A stretch of DNA of 64,000 nucleotides from Pleodorina starrii (Eukaryota; Chlorophyta; Chlorophyceae; Chlamydomonadales; Volvocaceae). This document shows positions 33,201 to 43,200 of this stretch, piece by piece. Where the stretch lies: NCBI GenBank assembly GCA_030267565.1, contig BRXU01000005.1, positions 1,032,001-1,096,000 of the forward strand, read 5' to 3'. Both the position numbers and the translations under genes were made by a program. Numbering within the stretch: position 1 is the first letter of the stretch; the number at the start of each line of letters is the position of its first letter. The notes under the pieces are model-generated. The model saw nothing but the letters and a program-made list of their open reading frames with translations. It did no database searches and was not told the DNA's origin.

Positions 33201-36198
33201 CCCGCCTACGCTCGTGACGTACATGCGGTCAAACAGTGCCGTACCTATTGGCGGCAGCTCCCGCGGCTCCACGCCCCACGGCCTCGGGTCCGCCAGGCAC
33301 AACAGCCCGACCTGAATGGATATACGGCCAGGGCAGCACGTCAATCGGCCGCATCTCAATGAGCAGCACGTCAATCGGCAGCACAGCACTAATGCAATGT
33401 GAAGGATGTGAAGAGACGGGACAACCTAGGGTACGGGAGGGGAGGGCAGCCTCGCGGGCTCCGCACATCCCTCACCCGGATCCCGCCTTGAGCGCTTAGC
33501 TTGGAGTGCTTTTAACATTGAAGTGGGTACCTGCCGCATCAACCGTTTCGAAGCACCCGACAACGACGTGCTTCCTGGAAACGTACACAGTGCTGTGGCT
33601 GTGGCTGTCAGCCGGGGCGACCCCTCACCCAGCGGCCCTCACCTCTTCCAGCTGTGAGGTGGGGAACAAGGCCGCGAGTGTTGCCACCGCGGACGCCTCC
33701 TGCGGGCCGACACGAACCAGGAAAGCCGTACAGTACGACATTGGCCGCTGATGATGTACGGCAGGAACGCAAAGGGGGTACAGGAACCTCGCGGAATTTT
33801 GGGGAAGAGGCAGAGAGAGGCAGAGAGGGAGAGAGGGAGAGGGGGAGAGAAAAATGTCGCCCATCTGCCCCACCTGCTCAAGTCGCCTCCGTTCCACTGC
33901 TACGGTCACATCTTTAATAGCCGCCCCCGCCCCCGTCCCCGCCCCCGGTCCGTTAGCTAACGCCGTCTCCGTCTCCGCTGCGGTATTTTCTTTTTACCCC
34001 CGCCCCCGCCCCGCCGCCCTGCACCTGCAGTGAGCCCCACAGCAGCCGCATGCGGACCGACCCCGCAGCGCCCACCGACAGAGCCGCCAGCTCGCTGATG
34101 CGCCGCCGGTCTGCGCAACCGGTGAGTGCGGGCGCGAGAACGAGACGGCGGCAGTCATGGAACAGCAGCACCAATTTGGGGAAGCGAAACACAGAGCGCA
34201 ACACGGCCCCAGCGAGGAGGGAGGAGGGAGGAGGAAGAAGGGAGGGAAGAGGACCGAGGCAAGGAGGCTCAGACACGAAAAGTCCTGAACATCCTGCACA
34301 AACCGCACCAGCCCGAGACACGTGGAGGCCATCAAGACCCCACCACTCAATGCGGAAACCCCACCGGCGCTGCTCCAGCCCTCCTCCAGCGCATAGTGGT
34401 CGCCATCATCCTGCAAGCCGCTGGCAGCAGACCGCCGCGCCGCCCCTGACCCTGCAGCGGCCCTCGGGCCCCGCCCCGCCTTCGCCTCCAAGCCCGCCTC
34501 TGAGACCCGCGCAGCCGCCCCTGCCGCAGCCATCACCATTTCCTCATTGTACTGCAGGCGGGCGGCCTCATTGAGCTGTAAGGCCTCGGTTTCGGAGCGC
34601 TGGCGGCTGCTGCTGCTACCGGCTGAAGCGTCAGATGATGACGACGGCGTGTACGGCGGCTGCAGCAGGTGGTTGTAGGCCTGGAGGACGCCCATTTCGG
34701 GAAACTGTCGTACAGTACGATGTACATGTCGTACAGTTGCCAGTCAGCGCAGAATAGGGACGGGGGGCGGGGCAGGGCGGGTCAATCGGCCAGGGCCCGG
34801 TCCGTACATAAGATGGCGTAAATATCAAGGGCAGTGTGTCACGGAAAAGGAGGAGCGAAACGGGAATCAAGGCTGTGTATCCGCAGGCGCGTCCACCCGA
34901 ATACATTTCCGGCTGGGTGAGGGCTGGTGGCAAGATTGCCAGCAACCCGCTGCGTCCTGCCATGCCACTGCTCCTTTTCCAAGACGGACCGTTGGAAGGG
35001 GTGAGAGGGCCTGCTGCGCTCGGGGCCGGGACCCGGAATGATTGACCCATGGGTCGGTTGGCGCCGCCAACCGGACTGATTGATGCATGGGTCGATCGCC
35101 CAGGACTGACCCGTGGGTCACTCAGCGCCACGACCCGGACTGACCCATGGGTCGATCGATCGCCCACGGGCTTACGCGACCTGGCGCCGCGCGCTATCTG
35201 TCCCGCACACCTGCGGACCCCCCACCAGACGGGCGGCGGTTCGGTCTCGGAGCCCCAGCGCATCCTTCAGCCGGCTGGTGGTGAGGCGGGCCGCGTGCAG
35301 CGCCGACCACAGCGCCGTACCCTGCCGTACGTACCTGGACGTGCAGTACGGCAACCCGGCAATCCAACGCACCCCCGCGCAGTTTGCACAGCAGGGGCGC
35401 CTGTGGGTATCATCCCCCGTTTGGCCCCCCGCCAAGCCGAAGGCGAGGTGCGGGGCTGGGCTCGGCTCATGCGCTTGGCGACAGCCGCCGGAAGTAGCGG
35501 GAGTGGATAACGTCAAACAACACGGGGGTGATACACCCAGCGGCGTGCTCCATCAACAATAATTTCTCTTCGCACCGCCAGGTCCTTGGGATTCCCGGGC
35601 CATGAGGCGCGCGCGCGACACACACATGCACCAACACGCACCCACTGGCGGTATCTTCCCCGGGACACACCCACCCACTCACCGATATGTGGCCTCCCCT
35701 GCCAGCAGCACCTGATCCTCCGGAGGAAGAGCCGTATAGTACGACATACGACGCAGCGAGGCAGTGGACATGGCCTGCCGTACGAGCGAGGCGTAAGGGG
35801 GAGGGGGCCGAGCGCGAGGGCACGGTGAGGGCGTGAGGCTCAGGGGCTTTAGGGCACAGTTTCCTTTTCCTGACGTTCTGCGATCTCTATTTTATGTGAC
35901 CTCTGTGGAAATCCACTGCCGTCCGTTTCGTAGGCCATCTGAGGAGGGCGGTCGCGCGGCGGTGAGGACGACACACACGACGCCCACGACGCGACGCAGG
36001 ACCCACCCCCCAGTAGATATTAGGCAGACGGCTCTCGGGCCCCAGCACGCTGCGCCACGGCGTCTCCGGAGCGGCGTTGATTGGGGCATCCGTTCGGGTG
36101 CGAGACCGGACGAGGACCGGGCGGAGTTTCTTGGAGCCGCGGCGTGGGTCCTGGAGCTGCCGTGCCTTGCTCGCTGAAAGATTGCGCGGCTGGTCCAT
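27226..36198 (-). CDS. YqaJ-type PD-(D/E)XK nuclease (phage-type recombinase/exonuclease fold)
   Basis: Fourteen exons give ~732 aa in continuous phase: 36198-36007, 35774-35683, 35584-35483 (uncertain), 35334-35226, 34704-34365, 34110-34025, 33699-33643, 33311-33245, 32735-32677, 29607-29020, 28727-28659, 28059-27911, 27564-27378, 27327-27226. YqaJ landmarks appear in order: QGTALWSALHAARLTTSRLK (~133-152); LLWGSLQEASAV (~301-312); GASPDAL with catalytic-type D353; E564-V-K566 followed by NHCPFVYKGQRK; then VPQLQAHLACSGADSGLLLS and FRMFRRDDAYLEAAFDLL. The D...E-x-K layout is that of lambda-exonuclease/YqaJ-family 5'-3' exonucleases, so the protein is probably an active DNA nuclease. The segment between PD and E-x-K carries a ~200-residue Ala/Gly-rich insertion. 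Exon 3 has an AAG acceptor and a GTCGCC donor, both unusual, and a competing frame. Confidence 0.82.
29690..29940. repeat. Degenerate CCCATGGGTCACTTGGGT-type repeats flanking the minisatellite
   Basis: Irregular short repeats built on CCCATGGGTC and CACTTGGGT, in the same intron and directly left of the regular 19-bp array. They share its CCCATGGG core but have no fixed period. Confidence 0.75.
29941..32562. repeat. 19-bp minisatellite, 138 units, in the nuclease gene intron
   Basis: Unit TCGACCCATGGGCCCGGCC with common variants (CCAGCC ending, ACTCATGGG, GGACCATGGG, ATGTGCCC). The first unit starts at 29941 and the last at 32544; the difference of 2603 is exactly 137 x 19, so there is no net length drift. 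It fills most of the intron 29608-32676 of the YqaJ-type nuclease gene. The unit has no stop codon in any frame and 19 is not a multiple of 3, so all six frames are open for about 2.6 kb; those ORFs are artefacts. Confidence 0.98.
35044..35153. repeat. Cluster of GACCCRYGGGTC palindromes
   Basis: Three perfect 12-bp palindromes, at 35044-35055, 35108-35119 and 35142-35153, with a half-site near 35082-35095. All lie in the intron 34705-35225 of the nuclease gene. Other copies occur at 2913, 7184, 8220, 27468, 56226 and 63593. Confidence 0.85.
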
Positions 36199-36632
36199 GG
36201 CCGAAGTTATCACGTGTTTATTGTTGCTGATCATAGCGGATACACAATTAGACGCCAGCTCCTGCGGCTGTTCAAACAATCCTATTAGTCATGCACCACA
36301 AGTCTGCACTGCAAAGTTGCCTCTAGCTAGGATTACTGATATTGAAATTGGTAAAATGTTTTAGGAGTTTGTAATGGCACCGGTCGGAAAATGAGAATCG
36401 CGACGTGCGTGCAAGGCAGCGGGTGCAAGCAGTCGTTCAGATTTATGCGATTGGAGGTTCATGTAGTATCATTCCGACGCATTTTGGTAGATGATACTAT
36501 GGTGTTGATAGGTTTGCGAAACAGCGCTCTGGGTGAAGTTGACGGTTCCGGTGTCGTACAAGGAGGCTTTGGTCACATTGGGGCTACAATTCCCCTGATG
36601 CTAGAGAGCCAGCTGGTCGTGCACTGAGGCAG

Positions 36633-37304
36633 ATGGCAGCGTTACGATTTGGCCAAGCGAAAGGTCAGCACTACTGCCCGTATCGGCGCCAGGCCTTGGC
36701 CTTGCTTGCCCAGCAGGGTCCAGCGACCAGCGCGAGCCCCCTACAGGTGCATCGTATGACACCCTCTTCCCTCATTATCTTGGTTATCGGCCCGCCATTA
36801 TTCAGCAACAGTCAAGAGGTCGGCCGGTGTAAACCAGGGCAGATAGATCGAAGAGACAGAAGCAGGCAGCATGGCTTCATTTCCGTGGCTCTCAGCTGGA
36901 CGCCTACTCGCACCAGCGTGGCCCAGGTGTAAACCAGGGCAGATAGATCGAAGAGACAGAAGCAGGCAGCATGGCTTCATTTCCGTGGCTCTCAGCTGGA
37001 CGCCTACTCGCACCAGCGTGGCCCACACTCGCTTTACGCACGGCCGCCCGTCGCCGGCGTGATGGCGCTGCCTCCGCCGTACGGTGCTCCGTACAAACCC
37101 GCGGCACCGTACCCGTGCCCGCAGGCTGCGCCGTACCCGCCAGCGGCCGTTATGGCCTACCAAGCCGCGCCGGGTAGGCCGTCGTACAGTCAGTGTCAGT
37201 GTTTGCAAGTGAAGATGGTGAGGTCGCGACGGAGGCAGGGTTTATTTGGAGGCGGCAGACCTTCGATCGACATTCGGCGATACACAAATGTGTCTGCGTT
37301 CTAA
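36633..37304 (+). pseudogene. Decayed C2-domain gene relic (C2 copy 4)
   Basis: Plus-strand remains of exon 3 of the C2 family. IGPPLFSNSQEVG lines up with IGTCAFNLSRAREVG of copy 2, and RQHGFISVALSWTP with KQHGFLAVTLKWAP. A Pro/Tyr tail follows in another frame (PYGAPYKPAAPYP, from 37059) and ends at TAA 37302-37304. The switch of frame between the C2 end and the tail, an exact 100-bp internal duplication, and the lack of recognisable exons 1-2 all indicate a broken gene. A stretch at 36440-36620 reading FRRILVDDTMVLIGL may be a remnant of exon 2. It lies head-to-head with the nuclease gene. Confidence 0.65.
36826..37025 (+). repeat. Exact 100-bp tandem duplication inside the C2 relic
   Basis: 36826-36925 and 36926-37025 appear identical, so the QHGFISVALSWTP segment occurs twice in a row. 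Confidence 0.93.
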
Positions 37305-38840
37305 GAAGTACCGTGCCTTCTTTCCTTCACGTAGTCCCGCACAGATCCACATCGTCGTCTTAGTCGCAGGTTCACGCAGAAGACTTTCAGAGAGTGATGA
37401 ACCGGTTCCTGCTCTGGTCGACGCACATACAACCGTACGTCCTGTACAGGGCCGTTCGTAACGGATCCGGAGCCGCCGAAAGGAACAGTCTTACGCATTC
37501 GGCACCCAACTACGCACATATATAGCTGTACAGGTACCTGTACCACCGCACGACGCGAATTGGAGATGCTTACACGGATGCCCATGTACTACCATGCAGA
37601 TGCAACGACTTCTTGCGGTGGAACTATTGGTGTACAAAAACGTCGTACAAAGGGGCCTGAGTTGTATTGCCCCGCTACAAAACATCTTGGGTGCTAGGAT
37701 GCTAGGGGCATCCCTGCAGTCAAACGGCCGGAATACCTTGGCCCCAGCTCTAGCAAATAATCGGCGGCCGCTTGGAGCGGGGGCTAGGCAATTCTCCTAG
37801 CGAACTACAGATGCACATTACGGCACAACGACCTCGAGCACAGCAACATCAGACAGTGCACACTCGCTTACCAGACCTCGGCGGAAAAAGAAACGCGGAA
37901 TGAAGAATGCAACGTTCCCAGCAACGAACCACCTGCCACCGCGCATGGCCACCTTCTCAACATGCGATGCTCTTATTTGTTTGACACACATCCTGCCGCA
38001 CACTGCATTATAAATTCACCCACGGCTAAGCGCAGTGCTCACCCACAAGAGTCGACTCACATCCCGGCGAATGACGGATTTCCGGGGTGAGTATAATCCA
38101 AAGACGTGAAGATTGCAAACCCTCAGCGTCATCAAAAACTCGCGTGTGCCAACCTCACAAGGGCCCTGTACGGGACCTGGTTGTGGATGCGTGCGCGGTG
38201 TCGTACTTCCCCGTTGGACCGGTCACTGATGAGAAAGAGCCGTGCGTCCGTTCGCCTCTGCCAATAGGCATTTCAATAACCTACTGCCTCGCTCCTACGC
38301 TCCATCATAAACCGCATCCAAGATTGCTTTGTCATCTACGCGCGCAGGGCGCCCTGCGTGTTTGGCCGAGCCCTCGTCACACATGCGTTGCCCGACATCC
38401 GTTGCCCTCCGTGCTTCGAAAGCGACCCTCTACAAACGAAACCCGTTCTCGCCGCAGCCTCGGCCGATGCACCACACACACACACGTCGCTTGCTTATTC
38501 TAAATGTCATGGAAAGAACGCTCCAAACAGCACGCGCCTGGCTTCGACGTATGACAGCAGTTTCATCGTTCACAACCACTTTCTCACAACGACAGCTTCG
38601 TTCCTCGCGGACCCGTCGTGCCCAAAGTCTGTGGCCCATGCACGTACGATTTTAAGTGACGCTTACTAATGCATCCTGCAAACTGGTCGTTTAGCGACCG
38701 TGACCAAGGCGCAACAATCTAAATGTACAGCTTCGAGGACAAGATAACGACATGTCATACACAAATTAAGAAAGCAAGACCCGACGGAAAGCCGAGAGCC
38801 CGCCACGGACGGGCAATGGACACCCACCTCGTACGATCTC
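37305..38840. other. Intergenic, no gene recognised
   Basis: Unique DNA of mixed composition, with no spliceable exons or known motifs seen on either strand. Confidence 0.4.
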
Positions 38841-38920
38841 GACGCGGTGGAACACGCAAACATAGCATGGGACGCGGTGGAACACGCAAACATGGGACGC
38901 GGTGGAACACACAAACATGG
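38841..38920. repeat. Short tandem repeat, three copies of a 25-30 bp unit
   Basis: GACGCGGTGGAACACGCAAA-based unit at 38841-38870 (30 bp, with an extra ATAGC), 38871-38895 and 38896-38920. Confidence 0.9.
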
Positions 38921-40225
38921 CACAAACTCCCGCGGCGCTGGCCCGAAACCTCAAACCATTGCGAACGTGTTATCTCCTGCCGACAACGGCGCATGGGACA
39001 GCGCCATGCGTACGTGTACGGCGTTGTTTCATCGCCGAACACCCAAGCCGGCTCCGTCGGCACACCCCTTGATCTCCAATTGTCTCGAGACAAAGGGTTA
39101 TGTATTCATATTGAGGTGCACCCAATCAACAGGTGCACCCAACCTTCGTCGTAATTCGAAAGATGACAAACAACAATCAAGCTAGTCATACATCCGTTGC
39201 CAAACGTGTTGGCGTACGGTGGTACTTCGTAGTACGTCAAAAAAGGCCCAGAAACAAAAGCACATTGCTACAAAACGACGGCGCGGACATGGCGCGACAT
39301 AAAAAATGTCTGCCTGCGGGGCCAGCGAGCCGTCCAGGGCTCCGTGAGCGCAAACGGGCTCAGCAACCGCTCCCGGCAGTAACGTAGACCCGGTTTGCAG
39401 CTCTTGGGAGCATTGAAATCTTCTCTGTTCTTTACGTATGGTAGGGACCTACCCATGCCTGGTATCATCTTCCTAATCTTCTCCTGATCTTCTCCTGACA
39501 ATCCGTAAGCCGTATCTCCGTCCTGCCTGCCCAGGCACACAAGCAACTGTGTAGACTCCTGAAAGTAGTCCTACCCTCCTCCTAGTCTCTCTTATAAACC
39601 CTAATTCCTGCTGTCTACAAAGACAACCCCAAGGGCCCGCGCCTATCGCCCAAGCAACTAGCGAACCTCTCTCGGCAATCAAGGAAGGTTCGCACCCCTC
39701 GAACAACTAGCGCGCCCTCCGATTGAACCTCCAACCGCTTCCAAACCCCATCAGCCGGTGGTGTGCAGCGCGCCCTATCCGCAACGTGCCGCCCGACCCT
39801 GCAATGCCGAACTATCGGCTGCCGACTACCATGCCGGCTTCAGTAACAAAACAGACCCCCTCAGCAAAAAGCTGAAGCAGTCCATGAATGGAAGCGCTCT
39901 ACCTCACTGCCGCGGCGCCACGCGAACCGTAACGCGTCAGCATCAACAACTCCAGGGCCCGTGCCTAGCTACTGTCCCCAAGAACTGTAAGCTGTCGACT
40001 CATCGACTCATTAACCAATTTTTATGGCTAGCCGCTGCCGATGCCGATGCCGGGTGCTGCCGTCCGGCCCGGCTCCCGTGCAACTACCACGTACCGGTGG
40101 ATGGGGTCGTGCGTTCAGCCCTGCCAGGGCGCCTCGTGCGTTCTCAGCCCTGCCAGGCTCGCGCTCACCCGACCTGCACGATAGGTCTCTGCCGCACGAT
40201 ATATATACCCGCGGCGGTCGTGCAT
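38921..40225. other. Intergenic, no gene recognised
   Basis: It contains a minus-strand ORF around 39268-39546 (reads MIPGMGRSLPYVKN...DFNAPKSCKPGL) with AT-tolerant codon use unlike its neighbours, possibly a mobile-element scrap; nothing firm. The right end is the 3' flank of the cyclin-like gene. Confidence 0.35.
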
Positions 40226-43200
40226 TCAGTACAGGTCGCAGCACGGCGGCTCATCCTCGAGCAGGTTGTGGATGAAGTACGGTCCCAGGCGGTAGCCCAG
40301 ACCCTCCAGGCACTTGAGCTCCACCTGCGTGGGGCCGCGGAAATGAAAAGTTGAGGACTTTCAATGCGACGCAGCATAAGTGCTAAACAATGTATAATTT
40401 TCCAAAGCATGGAACCAGAGCATTACAGGTACCGGTTGCAACGGAGAGTGGCAGGTTATAGGTTAAAAAGAGTATCGGTAGGCACGCCAGCCAATCATCA
40501 CAGCCGGTCGGTCGAGGGTGAAGCCATAACCGGGGCAGTGCAGCACTGTGCAAGAAGCAGCGGGGAAGCCAGGCCGCCGAAACAGTACGGCCGGTACGGT
40601 AAGGTATGTAGCTCAATCAGCAGGTGTTGCCGTACCTACCGAGTGCGCCTCCTCCCGCGAAACCGGCACGTTGTACAGCATGCTGAGCATGCGGCGCAGC
40701 ATGTCGGTGTGGGGCATGCGGTCGACCACCTTGGTGGCCAGGTAGGCGCAAGTGAACAGGATGGAGCGCAGGCCGTCCTTCTGCAAGGGTGGGGCGAGCA
40801 GGGTAACACGTAACAGCAAAGCACGCAAACCATTCGATCGAGGGGGCAATGGTGAGGCCCCAAAGACCGAGTTCATGGCTGCACACGTCCCTGCGTTAAT
40901 CCTTTCAGCTTCGAGAGATCGTCCCTGATCCGGAGACAGCGACGCAAACCCTCACAGGCTTCTTCCCAGCTCATGTCCATGACCTCGCGCATGAGTAGCA
41001 GCCCCCCGCCTATACCGCATGACCCATAGGTCTCAAATGTGACTCCTGGCGCACGGCGCAACGAGAGCGCAACACTCACGTGCAGATACTGCTCTTGCTG
41101 CTGTTGCTGTGCCTTGTTGGCCGGGCTGGCGCCGTTGCCGCCATCGCGCATGTAGGCGGCGTACGCGGCGAAGGGCGGCGCGTGGCGCACCGCGGCGTTG
41201 AGCGTGGGCGTGATCTCGACCAGGCGCTGGAAGTAGGAGGAGCCCAGCGCCAGCGCGAAGGCAGAGAAGCCCCAGTGCACGCCGTTCAGGAACAGCATGG
41301 AATCGGTGCTGACGGGCATGAACCGGATGCCGCCTGCAGCGCAAGGGGAGAGTCGAAACTGCCTTTCGTGAGTTGTGATGAGGGAACCGTGGGTGTTGGT
41401 TTTGACTGTGTGTGGGTTCTGGTCGCGACAAGATGAGAGTGCGAGGAGGTTACGTGCCGTCGCGGCCGTTTGGGGCCTGAAACGCAGCATTGCGAGAGCC
41501 CTCGCCTTCACGGTGGGCGGGCAAGCAGCTCCTCAACAGAAGACACGACGGCATGGACCGCAGCAGCGGTGCATCACACACACAGTGGGTAAGGAGACCG
41601 TGGGAGACCCGCAAGGGTGTCCGACGTGCAAGCGGACCCGAAGGCCAACGAGTGCGCATGGAGTTCCGCCTACCCATATGCGCATCGGTTACCGTTTAAC
41701 CCGCCCGCGCCTGCAGCCTTGCGACTCCTAGAACACGAAACCACGGCACATAACCCGCACATCAGCGTTAACCCACTCACTCACCCACCCATCTTTTTTC
41801 TTGCCACCCACCTGGCAGGCGGATGCGGCCCATGATGTCGTTGGCCAGAGCCAGGGCGTGTGGAGAGGAAACGTCGGAGTAGACGGTGGGGCAGTACACG
41901 GGACCGTAAGGTCGCGCCGGCCGCGCGAGCGCCTTGCGCGCAGCTCCCGACGCGGGCAGCTTGGCGAAGGCGGCGGCGGCGTTGACGGCGCCGGCCGCCA
42001 GGCTGACGCTGTCGCTGCTGTCTCCGCTGGTGCCCATACCGCCGTCGGCGCCGTCGCCGCCAGCGTCGTCGCTGAGGTCCTCGTGGCAATCCAGGAAGGC
42101 GGTCTCGGAGCAGTGGGAATCTCCAGGGGTGCGGCAGGCGGCCTGCAGTAGTGGAACAGAATTTTGGGAAAAAGCAGGAAGGAGCGACACACCCCGCGCG
42201 CAATGTACTTAGGGTTTTAGGGTAGTCCCAACCTCCAAGCGCATGAGGGTAAGGCCTGCCGGCAACAACATCAGCCGCGTATCTGCCCACGATCTACAAA
42301 GCCGTGCCCGGCCCCGCCGCGCCCGTCCCGACCGCGCCTAATCTAAGTACACGCACATATCGCGAGGTATCCCGCTTGACTAGTCAAGACAGGGGGGGCA
42401 AGCGCGTCCATACGAAGAAGAGAACAACCAAGTCACCGGCTCTGAACCCGCCACGTGGCGCGCTCACCTCCTGGGCGGGGCTGACCGCCATCATGTGCGC
42501 CGACTGCGCCACGGCCGCGTCGGCCACCGTCGCGCTTTGGCCCAAGCGCTGCATCATCTCATTCGCCACCGCAGGCGCCGCCGACGAAGCGGCATGGCGG
42601 TCGGCGCAGTACGCGCCGTACAGCGCCGACACCGGCGCGCGCGGCGCCTCGGCCGCGGCGGCGGCGCCCCCTAGGGCGGGACGCTTATAGAGGACGCTGG
42701 CGGCGTCGTTCGCGGCCGACGTGCGCTTATTGTAGAGGGCAGACTGCGCCGCCGCCGCTGCGGCGGGCGCGGCGGCGGCGCCAGCGTGGCCCGCCGCCGC
42801 GTTGGCTGGCGCTGCGGCCAGCAGGCGCTGCTCGGCGGCCGCGCGTGCCTGCTGGTGCTGGGCCTGGCGCTGCTGCTCCGCCGCCGCGGCAGCATTGCGC
42901 GCGGCGACCTGTCATGCAACGGGATCCACACAGACGGGTTTTAGTGACTCGCCGCTAAAAGAAGTCGAGGTAAAAGAAGTCAAGGGGCATATTGACGGAC
43001 AATGGCAGGCAGAAGACGATACAAGTCCAAGCAGGGAGGCAGGCAAAGGTTTCGCCCATCAACGGTGACGGCGGCGCACAAAACGAACAATGTGCCCAGC
43101 AGAGACATGAGAGTGGATCGACGTCGACAACGAACCTCGGCGCCTTCAATGCGCCAAGCAGTTACGAGCTAGCCCCTGACGCGACGAGAAAAGACTTTGC

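Noticed and set aside
38841..38920. Possible CRISPR-like array
   Set aside because: Three directly abutting units with no spacers, in a eukaryotic genome; an ordinary tandem repeat.
40873..41079. Continuation of the cyclin-like frame past 41080 to a stop at 40873
   Set aside because: A GTGAGT donor at 41079 and the cyclin-like exon at 40780 fit better. Part of the stretch (MDMSWEEACEGLRRC) still looks coding-like and could be an alternative exon.
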